In this document: positions 1-6,593 of the stretch, one piece after another
How positions within the stretch are numbered: the stretch's first letter is position 1
Layout of the letters: each line of letters begins with the position of its first letter
Source: Rhodothermales bacterium
Lineage (GTDB): Bacteria > Bacteroidota > Rhodothermia > Rhodothermales > UBA10348
Direction of reading: 5' to 3'
Assembly (NCBI GenBank): GCA_030833605.1
Contig: JAURGV010000034.1
Location: forward strand, 1-14,265
DNA length: 14,265 nucleotides
The notes under the pieces: model-generated
What the model saw: the letters and a program-made list of their open reading frames with translations, nothing else
Told to the model about the DNA's origin: nothing
Database searches by the model: none
Position numbers and translations under genes: made by a program

Positions 1-436
1 GCAACAATGCATTAGCGGGATCGCGAAATAAACACCCCACGTTTGTAGCATGCTCTTTGGACGAATAGAAATCGGTGTAATCACCAATTTGGGCCGGCAG
101 CAGCATTGTGACCGCTGATTGAGGAAACATCGACAAGGATCTCAGATCCATTTCATCCCTTAATCGTGGATTATCTGACGAAAGAATGGATTGCAGAATG
201 CTCCTAACTTGGGTCCAGGTGGCTCTTCCAGCGGCCATGAAGGCATTGAGGGAATCCCCAGAAAACACGCTAGTTGGCAGAATCCCCGCCTTTTCCATCG
301 CATCCAGATCCAAAACCCAGTCGCCGATCGCGGTGCCTGGACGCGGCCTGGTACTGCCATCGGGGACGAAAATTCCGTAAGGCAAATTCTGAATAGGGAA
401 ATCGCTATCGGGAGAAACTTGGATAAAGGACTGCAT
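1..436 (-). CDS. fahA: Fumarylacetoacetase, N-terminal part (gene runs off the left edge)
   Basis: This enzyme hydrolyses fumarylacetoacetate to fumarate and acetoacetate, the last step of tyrosine/homogentisate breakdown, in the cytoplasm. Only the first 145 codons are in the window; the family is usually about 400-430 residues. I translated it by hand from the ATG at 434-436. The protein opens MQSFIQVSPDSDFPIQNLPY and reads GDWVLDLDAM near residue 40, typical of the SH3-like N-terminal domain. Residues 119-132 read DYTDFYSSKEHATN. Here D122 matches the metal-binding Asp126 and H129 the catalytic His133 of mouse FAH, so the enzyme is probably active as far as can be seen. The gene lies 6 bases downstream of an unknown gene on the same strand, so the two are likely cotranscribed. 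No clear ribosome binding site is visible. The identification is secure; the C-terminal half cannot be judged. Confidence 0.95.
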   Translation of the reverse strand, partial: MQSFIQVSPDSDFPIQNLPYGIFVPDGSTRPRPGTAIGDWVLDLDAMEKAGILPTSVFSGDSLNAFMAAGRATWTQVRSILQSILSSDNPRLRDEMDLRSLSMFPQSAVTMLLPAQIGDYTDFYSSKEHATNVGCLFRDPANALL

Positions 437-442
437 ATCGGA

Positions 443-1408
443 CTATTCTTCGTGTGTAAGCCAGCCTAATTCAGTTAAATCGGCTCGGGGCTCGTCAAAA
501 CTACAACTTCCAATGGATCGTGTTAACAATCGGCGCTGTTCAATAAACTGGGTATTCGTAGCCTTTAACTGCTGCCATTGAATACCAGCAGGGGAGAATA
601 CGAAAGAATTGGGGTTTTCATCTTCTAAGATCCGTTCAATTTCATCCGGTAAAAGGGCGTGAACCCTCGCGAGGGTTGAGGCAAACAGAACGTTAATGAA
701 CCCATGCATGCGAACGCTTTGTTGGGCATTGTAAAATCGAATGGGATGATGCAATCCAGCTGTGGCTTTAAACGGATAGGCAAGTTTTGTGGCCGTATAA
801 ATATACTCAGCTAGCTCTGCAGTGGTCGGAAAATCGGTCTCAGCCATGCCGCCACAGCGAATCTTGCCCATAATTTGGCCCGACGTTTGGGCCAGCGTCA
901 TGAAATAGATCGGCAAGTTGCTCGAAAACGAAGCGTCACGAATCATCTCTCCATACAAGGCTTGCTGATCAAATCCTAATGCTGAAAATTGGGCAACCAC
1001 CTCGTTCACACTATGAAAAGCTTGGGATGGAAACTTGAATTCGAACGCTTCTACCGCAATGATATGCTCGTACGTATCCCGAAACCGGGCACAGATGGCT
1101 AATTCGGAAGAAAGGTCCGGTAGGAAACGCTCCTCATTGCGCCCTGCGCTGAGCAAAATGTCGACAGCGATAGGGGAGTCGAGCTCGCATGGGGCTAGAA
1201 GCGAAGCAAAATTGTCCAAAAGCCCCACAGGAACTACAAAGGGGCCCAGCATCCAGGCATCAGGGTGCCCACGGTGAGCCATGTATTCTTTAATGGCGTC
1301 TTCTAAAGGAAGCGATGCTGGAGGAAATAGACCCGCATAATCAAAAAGCCCATTAAGCAGGGTTTTTACGCTGGAGTAGGCAGGAACGGAGGCAGATTCA
1401 GGCAACAT
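443..1408 (-). CDS. Conserved protein of unknown function, cotranscribed with fahA
   Basis: I do not recognise a function. The 321-residue protein is soluble, with no signal peptide or membrane segment. The frame extends to a TTG at 1417, but the ATG at 1408 (start MLPESASVPAYSSVKTLLNG) is the better start. Conspicuous blocks are FDYAGLFPPASLP (residues 22-34), AWMLGPFVVP (51-60), KIRCGGMAETDFP (182-194), KATAGLHHPIRFYN (214-227) and MHGFINVLFAS (234-244). Alternating strand-like and helix-like stretches, with charged or His residues at strand ends (KIRCGG, KATAGLHHP), suggest a TIM-barrel-like fold, but this is inference. From memory, similar hypothetical proteins with an AGLFPPA block exist in several phyla. 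It sits 6 bases upstream of fumarylacetoacetase, which points to a role in or near aromatic amino-acid breakdown. It is probably the first gene of this short operon, with its promoter between 1409 and about 1520. Confidence 0.82.
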   Translation of the reverse strand: MLPESASVPAYSSVKTLLNGLFDYAGLFPPASLPLEDAIKEYMAHRGHPDAWMLGPFVVPVGLLDNFASLLAPCELDSPIAVDILLSAGRNEERFLPDLSSELAICARFRDTYEHIIAVEAFEFKFPSQAFHSVNEVVAQFSALGFDQQALYGEMIRDASFSSNLPIYFMTLAQTSGQIMGKIRCGGMAETDFPTTAELAEYIYTATKLAYPFKATAGLHHPIRFYNAQQSVRMHGFINVLFASTLARVHALLPDEIERILEDENPNSFVFSPAGIQWQQLKATNTQFIEQRRLLTRSIGSCSFDEPRADLTELGWLTHEE

Positions 1409-1497
1409 GGCAGACAATTAACGCTTTTTGGAAGCAACTCCAAGGAACTGTGATGGTCTAGACTAAGAACTCTTGATTAAACCTTGTTTGAACTCAA

Positions 1498-1603
1498 AAG
1501 GTATAGTACCTTCAAACTAGGTTATTATGTAGCCGTAACCACGTGTGCTCGGGTGGAGTTTCACAAAACTCCATAAAAGGACCATGCCACCAATTGAGTC
1601 CTT
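1498..1603. promoter_or_regulatory. Intergenic region with three successive dyads upstream of the TPR gene
   Basis: The roughly 240-base gap between the two divergent genes holds three inverted repeats. The first is AAGGTA-TAG-TACCTT at 1498-1512. The second is TGGAGTTT-CACA-AAACTCCA at 1554-1573, an 8-bp stem with a 4-base loop. The third is AAGGAC/GTCCTT at 1577-1582 and 1598-1603. They could be an operator plus a structured 5' leader of the TPR gene. None has the U-tract of a terminator on the plus strand. A TTTG (1487-1490) followed after 16 bases by TACCTTCA is a poor promoter match. The function is unproven. Confidence 0.35.
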
Positions 1604-1650
1604 CCAGGTGCACTTCACTTGACGAATGAACGATACCAAAAATGGTAGTC

Positions 1651-2862
1651 ATGAAGAGATTCCCTATTCTTTTAAGCCTTTTTTTAGCCATTTTCCTTAT
1701 TGCAGGAGCTGACGGTTGCTCAAGCGATCCAAATGTTGAAGGTGCTAAGCTAGATTTGCGCAATCAAGACTATGATCGCGCCCTTGGAAACCTCCAAATT
1801 GCATTGGATAAAGACCCTTCCAATTCGGAAGCACTTGAGCTAAAAGGCCGTGTTTTATCTGAAAAAGCGTTTGCAAACATGGATCCAGATGAGCACATTG
1901 CGCTGATCATGTCCATGATTGAGTCGTTCAACCAAGCCAAATCGATTGACCCGTTGTTGACGGAAACGGTCACAAATGGCCTGCGGTTTGCGTACGCGAG
2001 CGAATTTACCAGAGGTATTCAAGCGTTTAATCGCGGTAAAAATGACGACACGGAGTTTGTTACCGCCGCACGTTATTTCAATACGTCGGGCGAAATATTC
2101 CCGGACTCTTCTGCTGCTTTCGTGAATGAAGCCTATGCTTATATGAATGCCAATCAGCCAGAAAATGCGATTGTCCCATTTGAACGGGCACTAGCAGCTG
2201 GCGATACAGAAGCCGATTCCTATAGATTTTTAGCTGGTTTGTATCAGACCTACGACCGCCCATCAGAAGGCATCGCTCTTTTGGAAAAAGCCAACGAGAT
2301 GTATCCTGAGAATGCAGACATTCAGACGGAGTTGTTGAATGCTTACCAATTGAGTGGCCAGATTGACAAAGCGTTGGATCGCTACAAAGATGCTGTTGAT
2401 CGTGAACCAGACAACAAGTTGTATCGCTACAATTACGGATCTTTGTTGGTTCAGGTGGAGCGTTACGAAGAAGCTGTCGCTCAATTGGAGTCAGCCATCG
2501 CCCTTGATGCGGATTACGGAAATGCACATTACAACCTAGGTGCTGCGTACATCAACATGGCCGTTGACGTAAATGCTCAGATCGGCGAAATGGACGACAA
2601 ACTTCGTGCAGAACGTGACAATTTGAGCCGTGACGAAATTCAAAAACGCGAAGGCGAAATTATCGCGCTTGGCGATCGTAGAAAGGAATTGTTTGGTGCG
2701 GCTGTCGCGCCCTTGGAAAACGCAAAACGTATTCTTGAAGGTGCAGGCGAAGATGCACAAGGCGTATGCGCTGCATTGTACCAATCTTACGTTCAGGTCA
2801 ACGAGTTGGATAAAGCCAAATCGGTTGCTCAATGCGCGGGCTATTCCGATTCAAATAATTAA
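1651..2862 (+). CDS. TPR-repeat lipoprotein
   Basis: A 403-residue exported protein made mostly of tetratricopeptide repeats, probably a scaffold or assembly factor anchored in the cell envelope. The N-terminus MKRFPILLSLFLAIFLIAG is a signal peptide. It is followed by ADGC with the presumed lipidated cysteine at residue 23; the lipobox is imperfect (D at -2). I chose the ATG at 1651 over the in-frame ATG at 1642 because it puts Lys-Arg directly before the hydrophobic core. TPR-like helical pairs are seen near residues 35-68 (DYDRALGNLQIALDKDPSN), 155-185, 188-221, 224-256 and 258-290. The next repeat (291-304, NAHYNLGAAYINMA) is split by a charged, coiled-coil-like insertion at about 305-348 before a final repeat near 370-395. 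A strong terminator follows. The partner and exact role cannot be told from sequence. Confidence 0.9.
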   Translation: MKRFPILLSLFLAIFLIAGADGCSSDPNVEGAKLDLRNQDYDRALGNLQIALDKDPSNSEALELKGRVLSEKAFANMDPDEHIALIMSMIESFNQAKSIDPLLTETVTNGLRFAYASEFTRGIQAFNRGKNDDTEFVTAARYFNTSGEIFPDSSAAFVNEAYAYMNANQPENAIVPFERALAAGDTEADSYRFLAGLYQTYDRPSEGIALLEKANEMYPENADIQTELLNAYQLSGQIDKALDRYKDAVDREPDNKLYRYNYGSLLVQVERYEEAVAQLESAIALDADYGNAHYNLGAAYINMAVDVNAQIGEMDDKLRAERDNLSRDEIQKREGEIIALGDRRKELFGAAVAPLENAKRILEGAGEDAQGVCAALYQSYVQVNELDKAKSVAQCAGYSDSNN

Positions 2863-2923
2863 TTGAAAGGCTTGATGATCAGGACTCATCGGAGCATGTT
2901 CATCGCATTCAATCGATAGTTTA

Positions 2924-2959
2924 TGGGGCCGGGTTGCGTAGCAACCCGGCCCCACTTTT
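2924..2959 (+). terminator. Rho-independent terminator after the TPR gene
   Basis: A perfect hairpin: GGGGCCGGGTTGC (2925-2937), loop GTA, GCAACCCGGCCCC (2941-2953), extended by a T-A pair at 2924/2954. It is followed by CTTTTATA. It lies 61 bases after the TPR stop and before the next plus-strand gene, so it should end the TPR transcript and isolate the downstream gene. Confidence 0.85.
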
Positions 2960-2998
2960 ATACCCTATTTGTTCAGAAGTCCATTAAAACGGTTAACT

Positions 2999-4168
2999 AT
3001 GAAGTCCGAAAGTCTTAATAAAATGGGTCTTGGCACCAAAGCCGTTCATGCCGGACAGGCACCCGATCCCACAACGGGCGCGGTCATGACACCCATCTAT
3101 CAAACTTCGACGTATGCACAGTCAGCGCCAGGCGTGCACAAGGGCCATGAGTATGCCCGAGTTACTAACCCAACCCGGTCTGCTTTGGAAGGCAATTTGG
3201 CTGCACTGGAGTCCGCCAAATATGGAATGTGTTTTTCGTCTGGCGTCGCTGCAACGGATGCCATTGTTCGCTGCCTTCGCCCGGGAGATCACATTGTGGC
3301 TTCGAACGATTTGTACGGCGGAACCTATCGCCTAATGCGACAGGTTTTTGGTCCCTTTGGGATTACGTCTGACTTCGTCGATATGTCAGATTTGGATGTC
3401 GTAAAAAAGGCTATGAAGCCGAACACAAAGTTGCTTTGGATTGAAACGCCCACCAATCCTTTGGTGCGAGTAGTCGACCTGCAGGCCCTGTGCGCCATGG
3501 CGCGCACCCATGGCGCTACGAGCGCCGTAGATAACACCTTTGCCTCACCCATACTTCAAAGGCCGTTAGAATGGGGCGCAGACCTCGTTGTGCACTCCAC
3601 CACGAAATACTTGGGTGGTCATTCGGACGTGGTTGGGGGAGCCGTTTGTACCAATAGCGATGAATGGCACGAGAAATTGCGGTTCCTGATCAAGTCTTCA
3701 GGAGCTGTGCCTGGTCCTATGGATTGTTTTTTAACACTAAGAGGCACAAAAACACTTCAGATCAGAATGGAGCGTCATTGTCACAATGCGCAGGTTATTG
3801 CTGAGCACCTAGAGAACCATCCCAAAGTAGGGAAGGTGTATTACCCTGGATTACCATCGTTTGCAGGCCATGAATTGGCGAAAAAACAGATGGATGGCTT
3901 CGGCGGAATGGTATCTTTTCTACTCAAAAACGATAATATCGAGGCCGCAACACGCGTAATGTCTTCAACCCATGTGTTTACGCTCGCAGAAAGTCTAGGT
4001 GGCGTGGAGAGCTTGATGAATCATCCGGCGACCATGACGCATGCATCTATTCCCGCCGCAGAACGAAAAGCTGCTGGTTTGTCCGACACCTTGATTCGAC
4101 TCTCGGTAGGTATTGAGGATGTCAAAGACCTCATTGCCGATTTGGATCAAGCGCTCGAAAAAGTTTAG
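2999..4168 (+). CDS. metB: Cystathionine gamma-synthase / gamma-lyase family PLP enzyme
   Basis: A 389-residue cytoplasmic enzyme of the Cys/Met-metabolism PLP family. It either makes cystathionine from an activated homoserine and cysteine (gamma-synthase) or cleaves cystathionine (gamma-lyase). Signatures, numbered from the ATG at 2999: KAVHAGQ (14-20), Y52 and R54 in EYARVTNPT (the residues that reach the neighbouring subunit's PLP phosphate), SSGVAA (80-85), DLYGGTY (104-110, Tyr stacking on PLP), D178 in VDNTFA, and the PLP lysine K203 in HSTTKYLGGHSD. The C-terminal block has SLGGVESL and NHPATMTHASIP. The frame extends to a TTG at 2969, which would add ten residues; the ATG fits the family length better. 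Synthase and lyase are not separable by eye, so the symbol metB is provisional. The gene stands alone between two terminators. Confidence 0.93.
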   Translation: MKSESLNKMGLGTKAVHAGQAPDPTTGAVMTPIYQTSTYAQSAPGVHKGHEYARVTNPTRSALEGNLAALESAKYGMCFSSGVAATDAIVRCLRPGDHIVASNDLYGGTYRLMRQVFGPFGITSDFVDMSDLDVVKKAMKPNTKLLWIETPTNPLVRVVDLQALCAMARTHGATSAVDNTFASPILQRPLEWGADLVVHSTTKYLGGHSDVVGGAVCTNSDEWHEKLRFLIKSSGAVPGPMDCFLTLRGTKTLQIRMERHCHNAQVIAEHLENHPKVGKVYYPGLPSFAGHELAKKQMDGFGGMVSFLLKNDNIEAATRVMSSTHVFTLAESLGGVESLMNHPATMTHASIPAAERKAAGLSDTLIRLSVGIEDVKDLIADLDQALEKV

Positions 4169-4172
4169 TCAT

Positions 4173-4220
4173 GGCTCGGTCAGGGCTCGGACCAGTCAAG
4201 GCAAGGTCGAGGCTCAATCA
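4173..4220 (+). repeat. Short degenerate repeats behind the metB stop
   Basis: Three copies of a GGCTC-containing decamer lie just after the metB stop: GGCTCGGTCA (4173), GGCTCGGACC (4184) and GGCTCAATCA (4211), with looser AAGGC copies between and after them. This may be a degenerate direct repeat or chance. The frame stays open for 21 codons after the TAG before a TAA. Confidence 0.3.
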
Positions 4221-4244
4221 AGGCTGCAAAATAAGGCTTTACGT

Positions 4245-4282
4245 AAAAAAGGTGGGCGGCGCTGAAAGCGCCGCCCACCTTT
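4245..4282 (-). terminator. Strong hairpin terminator between convergent genes
   Basis: AAAGGTGGGCGGCGCT (4248-4263), loop GAA, AGCGCCGCCCACCTTT (4267-4282): a perfect 16-bp stem. On the minus strand it is followed by a run of six T (4250-4245), so it is a classical terminator for the E1 gene ending at 4308. On the plus strand only a short TTT follows, so it may also stop metB transcripts, but less efficiently. Confidence 0.85.
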
Positions 4283-4307
4283 GCATATACTCTACCAATA
4301 GGTCAGC

Positions 4308-6443
4308 TTAGTGCTGAACGATCGCTCTCGCCGCTTGAATCACGTCGTCGTCGTCGGGCAACAAAGCGCGTTCAAGCGAATCGGCAAACGCGACCGGTGA
4401 AAACTTACCGGCTAAGCGTTTTACAGGCGCGTCGAGATGGTAAAACATCTTGTCACTAATCTGAGCCGCTAATTCTGCTCCATACCCCAAGAATTCGTGA
4501 TCTTCGTAAACGATCAGCGCTTTATTGGTTTTTGCTACAGAATTAAACACCGTATCCATATCGACCGGAAGAAGGGTCCGTAAGTCAATGATTTCAACCG
4601 AAATACCTTCTTTTTCCAGCACGCGGGCAGCATTATTCGATTTGTGGACCATCATTCCATACGTCACAATGGTTAAATCGGTGCCTTCCCGAACTACGCG
4701 CGCCTTGCCAAATGGAAGTAAATAGTTTTCATCCGGCTCAGGGCTTCGGGCCGCTGCAGATCGATAGAGGGCCTTGTGCTCCATGAAGAGGATAGGGTCT
4801 TCCATGCGGATCGCAGCTTTCAAAAGGCCTTTTGCGTCGGCTGCATTCGAAGGCATCGCAATCATGAAACCAGGCATGTGCGCAAAAAACGCCTCAATAT
4901 TCTGCGAGTGGCAGAGCCCACCGTGAATATAGCCACCCACCGGCACGCGGATAACCATGGGGCATCCCCAGTCGTTATTTGAGCGGTATCGGTAAGATGC
5001 GACTTGGTTTCTTAGCGCTTGCATGGCGGGCCAGATGTAGTCGCCAAACTGAATTTCTACCACGGGTTTGTACCCAGCAGAAGCAAAACCTACCGCCGTT
5101 CCAATAATGGAGGCTTCGGCAAGCGGAGAGTTAAAACATCTAGAAGAGCCAAAAGCGGCCGTCAATTCGCGCGTCGCGGTAAATACACCGCCTTTTCCAC
5201 CGGCAACATCCTCGCCGTATACCAAAACCTTTTCGTTGCGCGCCATTTCCTCATGCAAAGCATGATTGATAGCATCAACGACTACAATTTGTTCGCCAGA
5301 AGGCACGCTGGCTTCAAAGTCCAATCCTAGATCGCCTTCATACAACACATGTTGCATGGCGGTAGATGGATCGGGATCAGGCTGCGCATCGGCCCAAGCG
5401 GCCGCTTCATCCACTTCGACCTGAATGTCTTTCCTTAATTTCTTTGCGGAATCGGGCGTTAGGATCCCCGCTTCTAGCAACGATTTTTCAAGGTGAAGAA
5501 TGGGGTCTTCGCGCTGATCGGCTTCCAATTCTTCAGCCGTCCTATATTTCGTATGGTTATCGGACGAAGAATGGGGGAGTAGCCGCACCAAATCAGCGAC
5601 CAAACAAACGGGTCCTTTGCCTTCTTTGATGTGATCAATAGCTAATTGAGCAGCGGCATACACTTCAAAAAAGTTGTTGCCGTCTACGTGAACACGTGCT
5701 AAACCTTCATAGCCGCGTGCCAATTTAAAGGCGGATCCACCGGCCGTTTGTTCGCGAACCGGCACTGAAATGGCGTATCCGTTGTCTTGAACCACAAAAA
5801 GAACCGGCGCTTTTTCACGAGCGGCCCAGTTTAGAGCCTCATGGAAGTCTCCTTGGGAGGTAGCACCGTCGCCACAAGAGCAATACACAAAAGCGTTTTT
5901 GCCGTCACGTTGCAGTGACATGGCCGCACCTACAGCAGGCATAAACTGAGCGCCCACGGAGGAAGAAATAGGAAGAATATTGCGAACACGACTCCCAAAG
6001 TGCTCAGCCATTTGGCGTCCACCAGAGTTCGGATCGTCGGCCTTGGCCAAGTGATGCAAAAGCACCTCACGGGCATCACCGCCAAGCATGAGATACATCA
6101 TCATGTCGCGGTAGTATAAGCTGAACCAATCTTCTCCAGCTTTACTAAGCAAACCAATTGCCGCTTGAGTAGCCTCATGCCCCGCGCAACCAATATGGAA
6201 AAAACCTTTTCCCTGTTTCAGCAAGTTGAGCATTTTCTCATCCAACCGACGAGATAAAAGCATCGTGCGATAAACAGAAAGCAGCGTTTTTGGATCGAAT
6301 TCTTTGGTACCAATTTTGGGTACTTCAAAGTCTCCTTTGTATTTAACGCGGCCGGTCGACGATGCAACGAGCTCAACGCGGGACGACGCACCGTCTCCAG
6401 TAGGAGCGGTTACTTTCTTGGTACTTTTTGTTGTTTTGGCCAT
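4308..6443 (-). CDS. Fused E1 alpha/beta subunit of a 2-oxoacid (branched-chain type) dehydrogenase
   Basis: This thiamine-diphosphate enzyme decarboxylates a 2-oxoacid and passes the acyl group to the lipoyl E2 of the complex. Alpha and beta chains, separate in many organisms, are one 711-residue protein. The alpha part (about 50-370) has the ThDP motif GDGATSQGDFHEALNW (191-206) ending at N221, and a HSSSDN loop at 291-296 like that of branched-chain E1 alpha. The beta part (about 384-710) has YGEDVAGGKGGVF (409-421), the cofactor-activating E443 in NSPLAEASIIG, and H512 in GLCHSQNIEAFFAHMPG. The last block closely resembles mammalian BCKDH beta, so branched-chain oxoacids are the likeliest substrate; pyruvate is not excluded. 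The first 45 residues are a Lys/Thr/Ser-rich tail. No E2 or E3 gene is nearby. It lies 150 bases after the histidine kinase and may have its own promoter; CAAACAGA at 6487-6494 reads TCTGTTTG on the minus strand, 7/8 of TAnnTTTG. Confidence 0.95.
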   Translation of the reverse strand: MAKTTKSTKKVTAPTGDGASSRVELVASSTGRVKYKGDFEVPKIGTKEFDPKTLLSVYRTMLLSRRLDEKMLNLLKQGKGFFHIGCAGHEATQAAIGLLSKAGEDWFSLYYRDMMMYLMLGGDAREVLLHHLAKADDPNSGGRQMAEHFGSRVRNILPISSSVGAQFMPAVGAAMSLQRDGKNAFVYCSCGDGATSQGDFHEALNWAAREKAPVLFVVQDNGYAISVPVREQTAGGSAFKLARGYEGLARVHVDGNNFFEVYAAAQLAIDHIKEGKGPVCLVADLVRLLPHSSSDNHTKYRTAEELEADQREDPILHLEKSLLEAGILTPDSAKKLRKDIQVEVDEAAAWADAQPDPDPSTAMQHVLYEGDLGLDFEASVPSGEQIVVVDAINHALHEEMARNEKVLVYGEDVAGGKGGVFTATRELTAAFGSSRCFNSPLAEASIIGTAVGFASAGYKPVVEIQFGDYIWPAMQALRNQVASYRYRSNNDWGCPMVIRVPVGGYIHGGLCHSQNIEAFFAHMPGFMIAMPSNAADAKGLLKAAIRMEDPILFMEHKALYRSAAARSPEPDENYLLPFGKARVVREGTDLTIVTYGMMVHKSNNAARVLEKEGISVEIIDLRTLLPVDMDTVFNSVAKTNKALIVYEDHEFLGYGAELAAQISDKMFYHLDAPVKRLAGKFSPVAFADSLERALLPDDDDVIQAARAIVQH

Positions 6444-6593
6444 GAGTGCTACGACGTGATCAAAAGGGGCCTATTGGAATACTGGACAAACAGAATACGA
6501 AAAGATTTGATTCATCGTTGCGAATTGTGATGAAGCTCAATCTAAAAATAACACCGTTAAGCGATCCGTGTCTGCTAGAAGCAACGTACGAGC

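Noticed and set aside
1512..1652. A 46-codon minus-strand frame (start MTTIFGIVHSSSEVH) in the gap before the TPR gene
   Set aside because: Its ATG overlaps the TPR start codon on the opposite strand, leaving no room for a promoter outside the coding region. It has no recognisable similarity, and three dyads lie inside it. It is plausible in codon use but unsupported.
2078..2527. Long minus-strand open frame inside the TPR gene
   Set aside because: It is fully antisense to a well-supported gene, and its composition is unlike a protein.
2969..2998. TTG start ten codons upstream in metB
   Set aside because: The added residues are not family-like and would begin only ten bases after the terminator T-tract; the ATG at 2999 gives the standard length.
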